The notes under the pieces: generated by a model
What the model saw: the letters and a program-made list of their open reading frames with translations, nothing else
What the model was told of the DNA's origin: nothing
Databases searched by the model: none
Shown: positions 8,200-15,275 of the stretch, piece by piece
Layout of the letters: each line of letters begins with the position of its first letter
Numbering within the stretch: the stretch's first letter is position 1
From: Paenibacillus sp.
GTDB lineage: Bacteria > Bacillota > Bacilli > Paenibacillales > YIM-B00363
Direction of reading: 5' to 3'
Assembly (NCBI RefSeq): GCF_035645195.1
Contig: NZ_DASQNA010000017.1
Location: forward strand, 1-39,010
DNA length: 39,010 bases
Program-made: the position numbers and the translations under genes

Positions 8200-8857
8200 T
8201 TGGGGCTGCAGGGCGAGGAACTTTCTATTAAACGAGGATCATTTTTGGATTTGAAGGCGAATATGCACGGCGCATCCCGATTTTGTTTCGATTTGCGGAC
8301 AGTTAGCAGGGGGCCGATACGAGTGGGACGGGCAACGTACGAGATGAGAAATCACGGCGTTGCCCGAAGTATGTCTAGGGACAAGAGGGGGGCGTCTCGA
8401 TTACTTTGGCATTGCGCAGCGATGCAGAATCCGGTCGTTTCCGTTCGATTTCGCGCTTCGTTTCACCTACGTCTTGAATGGTCAAGGTTTGGCGATTTAT
8501 CAAGAGTACGCTAATTTGTCCGACGGGGTTCCATCCGTATTTCCGTGCCTCGAACAAGGTGCTCACGCTAAAGACAGACGCTTCTGCATGCCTAGATTAC
8601 AATGATCGGGGGACGAAGCCAACCCAAGGTCCTTTAATCTGTCATGCAAAGAGTCTTTGGTTACCCTTGGAGGCAAGCAGAACTACGTACTGTTCACGAT
8701 TGAAGGCATCGGAAGGGACGTGACAATCTTAAATAATATTGTGCTCTGGTCAGAAGCGGAGAAGCCATTTATTTGTGTTGAGCCTTGGATGGAGTTGACA
8801 AATGCGTTCAATGAATCCAGGAAGAACTGCTGCATGTTGCACCAAGAGAAACGTTAG
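8200..8857 (+). pseudogene. Decayed aldose 1-epimerase family gene (LacX-like)
   Basis: Three collinear fragments in two frames match the aldose 1-epimerase fold: VGRATYEMRNHGVARSM (about 8320-8375), then FDFALRFTYVLNGQGLAIYQ and EYANLSD (about 8440-8520) in a second frame, then NIVLWSEAEKPFICVEPWM and ELTNAF (about 8735-8815). Family members read PIVGR...YxMxxHGFAR, PFxFxLRxxYxL and PFxCIEPWxG in this order. The frameshifts, the missing His-bearing middle part (SIGxHPAFN) and lost start show that the gene is broken. This family interconverts anomers of sugars or sugar phosphates. Confidence 0.7.
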
Positions 8858-8941
8858 AAACGTGGGTGCGCATTTCCTCGAAAGTCAGTAATAAAAGCTG
8901 ATTTTTCTTCGGTTTATTCAGTAAAGGTCAGCGCAAAACCA

Positions 8942-9067
8942 TCACCGGTTTGCGAGCGTAATAATGATCTGAATCCAGCCTACGAAGGAAATCCAAAGAA
9001 GGGCACTGAATACGGACCCGAACAGAAATCCGACTGCAAAGTTTCCGGAGTGCTGTTGCATAGTCAT
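8942..9067 (-). CDS. 41-aa single-span membrane microprotein
   Basis: An ATG at 9067 preceded by AAGGAGG gives 41 residues, MTMQQHSGNFAVGFLFGSVF to ITLANR, with one long hydrophobic segment from about residue 10 to 38. A promoter with a catabolite-response-like palindrome in its spacer lies directly upstream (9091-9119), which supports real expression. No family is recognised. Small membrane proteins of this type often modulate larger membrane complexes, but nothing here shows a partner. Confidence 0.65.
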   Translation of the reverse strand: MTMQQHSGNFAVGFLFGSVFSALLWISFVGWIQIIITLANR

Positions 9068-9090
9068 CGCCTCCTTAAGCATATATAGCA

Positions 9091-9119
9091 ATTGTATGTA
9101 AGCGCTTACCAAATTACAA
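9091..9119 (-). promoter_or_regulatory. Promoter of the 41-aa gene with cre-like site in its spacer
   Basis: On the minus strand -35 TTGTAA (9114-9119) and -10 TACAAT (9091-9096) are 17 bp apart. The spacer contains TGTAAGCGCTTACC on the plus strand (9097-9110), a perfect 12-bp palindrome GTAAGCGCTTAC that fits the catabolite responsive element consensus except for the last base. Repression by CcpA would be expected from this position. Confidence 0.65.
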
Positions 9120-9246
9120 TAAAGAATTATAATATTCTGAAAAAATAGTACTTAAGGGTTGTTTATGCAAAAACCGCGAAGTAATGTTACGAGTAGTATC
9201 AAAGAACGATGGGGAGGATAGTTCGTCATCCAATGAGGTGGTCTTA

Positions 9247-9501
9247 ATGGCGGTAATTTTTTCTGAGTATGCTAGGAAACGGTGCAAAGAAGAGAAGATT
9301 AATCAGGCCGTTGTCGTGAGGGCGATTCTGGACATACCTCCGATGCGCGGGAAGTGGATGGTGGGATTCGGCGCTGTCGTTCTGGATTTTAGTGAGTCAG
9401 GCAATGTTGTCGTTGTTACCGTTATTTCCATCCGTAAATATAGAAAGACACGATACTCTAAAGTGCGTAAGCAAGCGTATCTGGCCGCCTCCAATCAATA
9501 A
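9247..9501 (+). CDS. 84-aa DUF4258-like protein
   Basis: The ATG at 9247 is chosen because GAGGTGG lies 5-6 bases upstream; an earlier TTG at 9184 has no such site. The 84-residue product begins FSEYARKRCKEEKI and ends with a strand VVVVTVISIRKYRKTRY, the pattern of DUF4258 (F-x-xHAxxRxxER at the N-terminus and a C-terminal basic VVTV strand). The family includes RelE-like small proteins of unclear role; here the usual His after SE is Tyr. No antitoxin gene is adjacent. An intrinsic terminator overlaps the 3' end. Confidence 0.6.
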   Translation: MAVIFSEYARKRCKEEKINQAVVVRAILDIPPMRGKWMVGFGAVVLDFSESGNVVVVTVISIRKYRKTRYSKVRKQAYLAASNQ

Positions 9502-9514
9502 TGGGGCGGCTTTT
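9484..9514 (+). terminator. Intrinsic terminator of the DUF4258-like gene
   Basis: GCCGCC (9484-9489) pairs with GGCGGC (9505-9510), extended by two further G-C pairs past a bulged T, and is followed by TTTT. The left arm is inside the last codons of the gene. Confidence 0.7.
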
Positions 9515-9968
9515 CGTGTTAAGAGGTGGGACGCATACGTGCCAATCGGTGCACAAATAGTCGACAGTAAACTACCATTCGGGATGCGTGCCTGCTCGCA
9601 GACTCGATAATTTGCGCTCCACAGCTTACGGTGCGATCAGCCCACCATAGTGCATTATGGATATCGTGTATACGATGTATACTCTGGAGCGCTGCCCAAA
9701 GCTTCTGGAGGAGAGTAGCGAGGTCGTATATGGGATCCTGTTTCCGCTTAGATGTTCATGATGGTATAAATATGATCGCAATAAGTTTTATTTTATTTAA
9801 TTATTACGCATAAAATTTTAAACGTAATAAATAAAAATGGTAAGGTTGGATCATTCATCAGTTGCGGTCTCAGTCTCAATGGTAGGGTGACGTCCAAGTG
9901 AACAATGATGCTCGGTTTAAAATTTTTATGAAGGCTGATAACGGGGGGAATTGCTTTTGAACATGCTC
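9515..9968. other. Gap with an AT-rich inverted repeat
   Basis: About 450 bases without a supported gene. An 8-bp perfect inverted repeat TTATTACG/CGTAATAA (9801-9808, 9823-9830) sits in very AT-rich sequence and could act as a weak two-way terminator. A reading MYTLERCPKLLEESSEVVYG near 9680-9740 looks protein-like but has no start signal and soon stops, so it may be a relic. Confidence 0.4.
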
Positions 9969-10124
9969 TCATGCAGCATGAATGTTTCGCTTGAAGATAT
10001 GCTTTAAAGGTTTTCGATCAAAGCCCCAAACTTTCACCCAAAGTCGGCCTTCATTGTCTTTGTACAGCTTAATGCCGATCAGGGACAACGGCGTCCAAAC
10101 GGAAGAAAAATAATAATACGGCAT
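9969..10124 (-). CDS. 51-aa aromatic-rich small protein
   Basis: An ATG at 10124 preceded by GGGGAGG gives 51 residues beginning MPYYYFSSVWTPLSLIGIK and ending in a basic tail KPLKHIFKRN. It has many aromatic residues and no long hydrophobic helix. Its promoter is very well defined (10156-10185), with an operator in the spacer and a cre-like site just upstream. The family is not recognised. Regulation shared with the EPS operon suggests a role in the same programme. Confidence 0.65.
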   Translation of the reverse strand: MPYYYFSSVWTPLSLIGIKLYKDNEGRLWVKVWGFDRKPLKHIFKRNIHAA

Positions 10125-10155
10125 ACCGAAACCTCCCCAAACAACAGTTACCTAC

Positions 10156-10185
10156 ACTATAGAAGATACGTAATGTATCAGTCAA
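10156..10185 (-). promoter_or_regulatory. Promoter with perfect operator GATAC-N5-GTATC
   Basis: On the minus strand -35 TTGACT (10180-10185) and -10 TATAGT (10156-10161) are 18 bp apart. The dyad GATAC GTAAT GTATC (10165-10179) abuts the -35 box and fills most of the spacer. Confidence 0.75.
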
Positions 10186-10189
10186 TTCA

Positions 10190-10203
10190 TGTAAGCGCTT
10201 GTC
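10190..10203. promoter_or_regulatory. cre-like site
   Basis: TGTAAGCGCTTGTC matches the core of the catabolite responsive element and lies 5 bp beyond the -35 box of the 51-aa gene promoter, where CcpA could activate or repress. Confidence 0.45.
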
Positions 10204-10299
10204 GAAAAATTTTATAAGAGGAATCGTACTAAACATGCATGTATGGAGGAAAGTCCGGCATATTTACTGTGATGGAAATAGGAATAGGGTAGGGTAAAT

Positions 10300-10325
10300 G
10301 AAAAAGCTGCCTCAACAAAGGCAGC
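10300..10325 (-). terminator. Intrinsic terminator of the XRE gene
   Basis: On the minus strand GCTGCC (10320-10325) and GGCAGC (10306-10311) form a 6-bp stem with an 8-base loop followed by five Ts (10301-10305). It lies 10 bp after the XRE stop codon. Confidence 0.85.
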
Positions 10326-10335
10326 CTGGTGAACC

Positions 10336-10707
10336 TTATCTGATCGATCGTTCCGCTCTCACGAAGGCGATGAAGCGTTTGGCTTCCTCGGGCGTCAACT
10401 CCCTCCCGTCTACCGTCAAAGTAAACCGTTCCAGGATCGTTTCATCCGATAACTCTAAGCTTTCTTCGAAGATTTTAACGTTTTCGTTAACGGTAGGCTC
10501 CGAGTCCTCCGTCCGACCGATCAAATAATCGACAGAGACGCGAAAAAAATCCGCGATTTTCTTGATTGTCTCATAATCGGGCACTCTTCTTCCTGTTTCA
10601 TAATGGGATAGAGAGGCCCTTGTGATTCCTAGACGGCTGGATAATTCACCTTGGGTTAACTTCTGGCTCTCCCGAAGTTCCGAAATTCGTTGTCCACAGG
10701 TTTTCAT
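10336..10707 (-). CDS. XRE-family transcriptional regulator
   Basis: A 123-residue protein with a Cro/C1-type helix-turn-helix at residues 5-60: ISELRESQKLTQGELSSRLG, then ITRASLSHYETGRRVPDYET and the conserved VSVDYLIGR end. The C-terminal half is acidic and then contains LTPEEAKRFIAFVRAERS, a likely dimerisation helix. AGGAGGG lies 7 bases before the ATG. It is divergent to the EPS operon, as many repressors are to their targets, and two perfect GATAC-N5-GTATC dyads lie between the two start codons, so it is the best candidate to bind that motif and to control itself. Function is comparable to SinR over Bacillus eps, but the protein is not SinR by sequence. Confidence 0.9.
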   Translation of the reverse strand: MKTCGQRISELRESQKLTQGELSSRLGITRASLSHYETGRRVPDYETIKKIADFFRVSVDYLIGRTEDSEPTVNENVKIFEESLELSDETILERFTLTVDGRELTPEEAKRFIAFVRAERSIR

Positions 10708-10784
10708 AGGACCCTCCTAAGTAGCAGGAAAAAGGAATGTATGCGTCATCGCGAAAAAACGACAAAAACAAAAAAATAATTTGC

Positions 10785-10813
10785 TTGACATGATACCATC
10801 CGTATCATAAATT
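10785..10813 (+). promoter_or_regulatory. EPS operon promoter with operator in the spacer
   Basis: -35 TTGACA (10785-10790) and -10 TAAATT (10808-10813) are 17 bp apart. The spacer is the perfect dyad GATAC CATCC GTATC (10792-10806) with one flanking base on each side; the symmetry extends to ATGATAC/GTATCAT, 7 bp per arm. This is the only good promoter ahead of the 87-aa gene and the following EPS genes. Confidence 0.75.
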
Positions 10814-10831
10814 AAGGTCATAGAGCAATAG

Positions 10832-10846
10832 GATACAAAAGGTATC
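10832..10846. promoter_or_regulatory. Second perfect operator downstream of the EPS promoter
   Basis: GATAC AAAAG GTATC lies 40 bp (about four helical turns) from the first operator, centre to centre, and downstream of the promoter. Two sites on the same face of the helix would favour cooperative binding or a roadblock. Confidence 0.65.
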
Positions 10847-10883
10847 AAATTGTGACACGAAAACTACAACCGCGAGGTGAAGC

Positions 10884-11147
10884 ATGAACAAGTCCGATCC
10901 TAGGCGTCGTCTCCGCGTCACCATTGCGGTACATATCAACGGTGTGTCATCCGACAACTCCCATCATTACCCGATGAAGGATCGGATATACCACTTAACC
11001 CCATTACGAGCAATCTCCAAACAGAACGATCAAGAGAAGGTAGTACAAACCATCCGCCGGAAAGCCTTGGACAGCTATCGATCTCACACAGAATGGTACG
11101 AGAATTATAAACTCCGAAGGGAGGCAGTGCATAAGGTTGACCTCTAA
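10884..11147 (+). CDS. 87-aa unknown protein heading the EPS operon
   Basis: GAGGTGA lies 5 bases before the ATG. The 87-residue product is basic and hydrophilic, with no signal peptide, membrane span or cysteine pair; the C-terminal half (KVVQTIRRKALDSYRSHTEW) is predicted helical. No family is recognised. It is the first gene after the operator-controlled promoter and directly precedes the phosphatase gene, so it may be an anti-repressor or other regulator of the locus; nothing in the sequence proves that. Confidence 0.6.
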   Translation: MNKSDPRRRLRVTIAVHINGVSSDNSHHYPMKDRIYHLTPLRAISKQNDQEKVVQTIRRKALDSYRSHTEWYENYKLRREAVHKVDL

Positions 11148-11219
11148 CATGTTTATTATAGAGCAACTGGACAAGATTTGCACTTCCTAAATCCCTGTTT
11201 CGACAAGGAGAAATGGCTC

Positions 11220-11996
11220 ATGATCGACATCCACTGCCACATTCTCCCGTGTTTGGACGACGGGGCCCAGACCTTAGAGGATGCGACCGCGATGGCAAGG
11301 CAGGCAGTCCGTCATGGGATTGCTACCGTTGTTGCGACTCCCCATTACATGGATGGCATTCATTGGAACGAGGGGCCGATTGTGCATCGTTCCGTTAAGC
11401 AATTGAAGGATATCCTGGCCGCGGAAGAGATTCCGCTACAGGTACTGCCTGGCCAAGAGATCCGGGTATTCGGCTCGCTAATGGAGGAGCTGCAGGAAGG
11501 CAAAGCGATTCCTATAACTCAAAGCCCCTATCTTTTGCTTGAGTTGCCTTCGGAACAAATACCCGACAAACTGGATGATCTGATTTACGAGCTGCAGCTC
11601 CGAGGCATGACCGCGGTGATTGCGCATCCCGAACGAAATCGCGCGTTCCTTAGACAGCCCGACCGTTTGTTAGAGCTTGTAGAGCGAGGGGCATTATGCC
11701 AACTTACTGCGAGGAGCATCCTAGGATCCGCCGGTAAGGGCATAGAAACTTTCAGTTGGCAGTTATGTGAACGTAATTTAATTCACTTCATAGCATCAGA
11801 CGCGCATGATTGCGGAAGGAGAGGCTTCCGGCTCCTAGAGGCCTACGACGCGATTCGGAAACGACTTGGGAATGAGTACTGCGAATATTACATAACGAAT
11901 GCCGAGCATTTGGTCGAGGGAAGGGTAATTGACAGCTTGGAACCGATACGCCCTGCAAGGCGGTTCTTTAGCAGTTTGTTATTTGGAAGAAAATAA
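11220..11996 (+). CDS. Tyrosine-protein phosphatase, CpsB/YwqE (PHP) family
   Basis: A 258-residue PHP-domain protein. Metal-binding motifs are visible: IDIHCHILPCLDDGA at the N-terminus, ATPHYM near residue 40, AHPERN near 135 and ASDAHD near 190. Such enzymes dephosphorylate the tyrosine cluster of the BY-kinase and so reset polysaccharide chain-length control. The ATG at 11220 is chosen because AAGGAG (11205-11210) precedes it; a TTG at 11178 in frame lacks a site. It precedes the kinase/modulator pair by two genes, the usual neighbourhood. Confidence 0.9.
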   Translation: MIDIHCHILPCLDDGAQTLEDATAMARQAVRHGIATVVATPHYMDGIHWNEGPIVHRSVKQLKDILAAEEIPLQVLPGQEIRVFGSLMEELQEGKAIPITQSPYLLLELPSEQIPDKLDDLIYELQLRGMTAVIAHPERNRAFLRQPDRLLELVERGALCQLTARSILGSAGKGIETFSWQLCERNLIHFIASDAHDCGRRGFRLLEAYDAIRKRLGNEYCEYYITNAEHLVEGRVIDSLEPIRPARRFFSSLLFGRK

Positions 11997-12015
11997 TAGA
12001 AATGGAGTGGATTAT

Positions 12016-14442
12016 GTGACGAGGAAAAGGACGAAATTGCTTGCAGCAACAGTAGCCGCGGGGTTGTTGTCGGGGACAGTCGTACAGATTCCATATAACG
12101 CGCTGGCCGTTTTTCCTGTGTTGCCGGTTGAAGTGAAGGGGGGCGTCGCTAGTGCGGCGTTGCCGCCGGAAGCACAAGCTGTGTTGGATGTATTCGATGC
12201 AATTAAAAGCAAAATGACGTCTGACGAAAGAACGGCCGTTGGGAATACGCGTGCGGCATTGACGAACTTGAATGACGTAACGCTGCTGAACCCGATCTGG
12301 GATGGGATCGAAGCCAAGCTGGCCACAGTCGATGCGAAAGACTATCCCCTGGTCAAAAAGGAAAATCTGTTAGCGCTGATCAAGGACTTTCACTTCTTCT
12401 ATGTATCCAATGACCTTACTCTAGAACAAATGTGGTTGAAGCATCGCCCCTTAATCGATCAACTCGCTAAGTTGGGTGGCGTGACAGGCGGTCTGCAGGA
12501 AATTGACTTTGGGGATTTCACCGAATTTTACGTGGCTGTTGTGAACGAGGCGAAAAACCAATTCTCCTCGCCGGCGAGAATCGCGGAGCTTTTGGTTTCG
12601 AGGGGCGGCGTCTCCGGAGTCATCGATGCGTGTTTGGAAGCTGCTCTGAACAACAACAGTTTGATGTTCAGCAAAGTGTTTACAAACCTCGGAATCACAG
12701 GGGCGGAGCTCATTCAAGTCAAAAACGCAATGGGCGCGATCGTAGACCCGGACCAGAAGGCGAGAGATGCCTTGGCTATGGGTTATCTCCGCTCGCAAAC
12801 CGTATTCTCTAAGCAGGTGAGTACGGACGGGCGAGTTGTTACGCCAAAGCTGACGGTGCTGGACAAAGAAATTCCGAACGACGTGCTGACGTGGACGGTG
12901 AAGAGCGGGTCGAATGTAACCTACGACGCCAATCGGAAAGCATTCGTGCTTGCAAGTACGGTAACGACCGCGAAAGTCACGATTGAAGCGAAGACGCTCT
13001 TTATTGTAAAGATGCTGTACGAAGGCGAATTGGAGCTTACGGCGGTAACCAGCAATCCTCCACCGAGCGGAAGTCCCGGCAGCTTCTTGCCGCTGCCGCC
13101 ACTGCATTCGAATTTTGATGCGGGAATCACCAACATCAGAACGAGGATTTCCAACATTATCGGAGCGATCCCGGCAGGCGCGACGCCGGAGCAAATCAGA
13201 GAGGCTCAAATCGATGCGAAACGTCTTGTCGAGAGAGAGCTTAAGAAATTAGCGGTTGTGGATGTTAAGGCGTTCGTGCGGGAACAGAATGGAACGAAAA
13301 CCTTAAACCTGACGAATGCAGACATTACGGAAATCAAGAAGCACATGGCCAAGGTAAAAGCGCAGGCGGACGAACTGAACGCTTTGCTGCTTTCCGCCGA
13401 TCCGAGCGCACAGCCTGCCGAGATCGAATTCTCCTTGGATTTCGGGACAGGTGACAACTTCGAGATGGTCATCCCAATAGGGTTGATTCAGGAAGCAAGA
13501 ACGGTAGGAATCGACAGAATCGGCGGCATCTTCAACGGGATGAATGTCACCATTCATGCTGACGAGCCGGTAACCGATGACGTCACGGTTCAACTACGCC
13601 GTCTCGCGCCTAACGCCGTGACCAGTGCGACGTCGTTCCCAATCGGTTCCGACGTTTACGAGCTTGAATTGTTCGAGAACGGGGAGCAATTGGAGAGCTT
13701 TGAACACCCGGTTACGCTGCGTTTGCCGGCGACGAACATTAACGGTCTCGATGTAGAGCGATTGGTCGTAGCTAAAGTCGTGAATAACGGGCTCCAGGTG
13801 TTTACGAGTTATTACGATGAAGACGGCAATCTTGTTGAAGTCGAGAGGGATACGCTCTCCACGTATGTCGTGATCGAGAATAAGGTTGAATTCGACGATG
13901 TCGCATCCGTGAGCGCCTGGGCAGGTCGGGCGATCGACGTAACGGCGGCGCAAGGGATCTTCGAAGGTCGCCCCGGAAGTAAGTTCGACCCGAACGCGAA
14001 CATTACGCGGGCCGAATTCGCGAAGGTGCTCGTCGATCTGTTCCAACTGGGCGACGCGGAGGCGACGGAGTCGTTCAGCGATGTGAGCACGTCGGATTGG
14101 TTCCATTCCTACGTAGCAGCAGCCGCGAAAGCAGGCGTGATCCAAGGCCGATCGGCCAGCATCTTCGATCCGAATGCTCCGGTCTCGCGCGCCGAAATGG
14201 CGGCGATGGCGGCACGCGCCTTGGTTGCGGCGGGCGAAGCACCGTCTGTAAGCGATGCTGCAGCTTACGTATCTAAATTTACGGATGCAGATCAGGTGCT
14301 CCCGGGCCTTGAAGAGGGCATCGCAGTCATGGTTCGCGAAGGGTTCATGCAGGGCGTTCCTGGTGGAGCGTTCCAGCCGAATGACTACGCAACGAGAGCA
14401 CAAGCAGCCGTCATGATGTACCGCATTTGGCAGAGCAGGTAA
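12016..14442 (+). CDS. Secreted S-layer-homology (SLH) domain protein
   Basis: The GTG at 12016 with GGAGTGG just upstream gives 808 residues and avoids overlap with the phosphatase gene. The N-terminus is a signal peptide (basic TRKRTKLL, hydrophobic core, ALA-like end near residue 30). The central part is unrecognised, with a proline-rich linker near residue 346 (PPPSGSPGSFLPLPPL). Three SLH repeats fill the C-terminus at about 625-680, 689-745 and 753-805 (GRPGSKFDPNANITRAEFAK, GRSASIFDPNAPVSRAEMAA, GVPGGAFQPNDYATRAQAA). SLH repeats bind pyruvylated cell-wall polymer. Sitting between phosphatase and chain-length genes, it may anchor or organise the exported polymer at the surface. Confidence 0.85.
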   Translation: MTRKRTKLLAATVAAGLLSGTVVQIPYNALAVFPVLPVEVKGGVASAALPPEAQAVLDVFDAIKSKMTSDERTAVGNTRAALTNLNDVTLLNPIWDGIEAKLATVDAKDYPLVKKENLLALIKDFHFFYVSNDLTLEQMWLKHRPLIDQLAKLGGVTGGLQEIDFGDFTEFYVAVVNEAKNQFSSPARIAELLVSRGGVSGVIDACLEAALNNNSLMFSKVFTNLGITGAELIQVKNAMGAIVDPDQKARDALAMGYLRSQTVFSKQVSTDGRVVTPKLTVLDKEIPNDVLTWTVKSGSNVTYDANRKAFVLASTVTTAKVTIEAKTLFIVKMLYEGELELTAVTSNPPPSGSPGSFLPLPPLHSNFDAGITNIRTRISNIIGAIPAGATPEQIREAQIDAKRLVERELKKLAVVDVKAFVREQNGTKTLNLTNADITEIKKHMAKVKAQADELNALLLSADPSAQPAEIEFSLDFGTGDNFEMVIPIGLIQEARTVGIDRIGGIFNGMNVTIHADEPVTDDVTVQLRRLAPNAVTSATSFPIGSDVYELELFENGEQLESFEHPVTLRLPATNINGLDVERLVVAKVVNNGLQVFTSYYDEDGNLVEVERDTLSTYVVIENKVEFDDVASVSAWAGRAIDVTAAQGIFEGRPGSKFDPNANITRAEFAKVLVDLFQLGDAEATESFSDVSTSDWFHSYVAAAAKAGVIQGRSASIFDPNAPVSRAEMAAMAARALVAAGEAPSVSDAAAYVSKFTDADQVLPGLEEGIAVMVREGFMQGVPGGAFQPNDYATRAQAAVMMYRIWQSR

Positions 14443-14457
14443 AGAACATAGTTATAT

Positions 14458-14477
14458 CCTCCTCCTTCGGGAGGAGG
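14458..14477 (+). promoter_or_regulatory. Strong TTCG-loop hairpin between SLH and wzz genes
   Basis: Eight perfect base pairs, CCTCCTCC with GGAGGAGG, close a TTCG tetraloop. There is no T-tract, so a classic terminator is unlikely. Since the left arm is anti-Shine-Dalgarno-like and the right arm Shine-Dalgarno-like, it may stabilise an mRNA end or tune the ratio of SLH protein to downstream proteins. Confidence 0.6.
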
Positions 14478-14507
14478 ACACCCATTAGGGAGGCTTGGAG
14501 GGAACTT

Positions 14508-15275
14508 ATGGATTCATCTATGGAGCTAAAAGAGTATGGAAGAATATTAAAAAAGTGGCTATGGCTGATTGCTACGTGCATTATTTTCGCTTGCACGACT
14601 ACGGCTATCGTGAGCTACTACTTTTTAGAACCGGTGTACCAGGCTTCCACGAAGTTGATCGTCAATCACTCGAGGGAAAATGACGGGATTCTGAAGCAAA
14701 TCGATCTGAATGAAGTAAATGTAAATATTAAACTCATCGACACTTATAAGGAAATTATTAAGACCGATGCCGTAATGGATAAAGTAGTGGAGCAATACCC
14801 GGAGCTGAATCTTACAGCCGGGCAATTAATCAACAAGGTTCAAGTAAGCTCCGTTAACAATACGCAGGTAATGACGTTATCGGTAAAGGATGGCTCATAC
14901 GAGCAAGCTGTGAAAATTGTCAATGCAATTGCCACAGTGTTCCAACAGGCTGTTCCGCAGATTTACAACGTTGACAATGTACAGATTCTTAGTACGGCCA
15001 AAATGGTAGAGGATCCTTCTCCTGTAGAACCAAATCCTGTCTTAAATATTATGGTCAGTTTTATTTTAGCGCTGATGTTGTCGGTGGGTATCGCTTTTCT
15101 GCTCGAATATTTGGACGACACGATCAAGACGGAGGCCGATATCTCGAACGTCCTAGGCGTACCAACTTACGCCGTCATTTCGGTCATTCAGGACAAGGAT
15201 TTCGCTCCGCGGAATGAAAAAAGCGTGAAACAAAAGGTAGGGGAGGTCCCTTATGCGACGACAACGGCGAAATAA
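14508..15275 (+). CDS. Polysaccharide co-polymerase (Wzz/CpsC/YveK family)
   Basis: A 255-residue protein with the Wzz topology: N-terminal cytoplasmic ELKEYGRILKKWLWLI leading into a membrane helix (about 20-40), an extracytoplasmic domain, a proline-containing segment (SPVEPNPVLNIMVS) and a second membrane helix (about 182-205), then a short cytoplasmic tail. It activates the BY-kinase and sets chain length. The ATG at 14508 follows GGAGG by 6 bases; upstream in-frame codons run through the hairpin and are rejected. It overlaps the kinase gene by 23 bases, indicating translational coupling. Confidence 0.9.
   Translation: MDSSMELKEYGRILKKWLWLIATCIIFACTTTAIVSYYFLEPVYQASTKLIVNHSRENDGILKQIDLNEVNVNIKLIDTYKEIIKTDAVMDKVVEQYPELNLTAGQLINKVQVSSVNNTQVMTLSVKDGSYEQAVKIVNAIATVFQQAVPQIYNVDNVQILSTAKMVEDPSPVEPNPVLNIMVSFILALMLSVGIAFLLEYLDDTIKTEADISNVLGVPTYAVISVIQDKDFAPRNEKSVKQKVGEVPYATTTAK

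Noticed and set aside
9661-9690. GTATACGATGTATAC as another copy of the XRE dyad
   Set aside because: It is a direct repeat of a short palindrome with different spacing and does not fit GATAC-N5-GTATC.
11929-12015. Earlier TTG start for the SLH protein
   Set aside because: It lies inside the phosphatase gene without a ribosome binding site and would bury the signal peptide; GTG 12016 fits both.
12451-14403. Three long open minus-strand frames opposite the SLH gene
   Set aside because: Mirror frames of a GC-rich coding region, Arg/His-rich, with no start signals or domains.
14427-14507. N-terminal extension of the Wzz-type protein starting at 14427
   Set aside because: It overlaps the SLH gene, runs through the TTCG hairpin and has no ribosome binding site, while ATG 14508 has GGAGG 6 bases upstream and gives the family-typical N-terminus.
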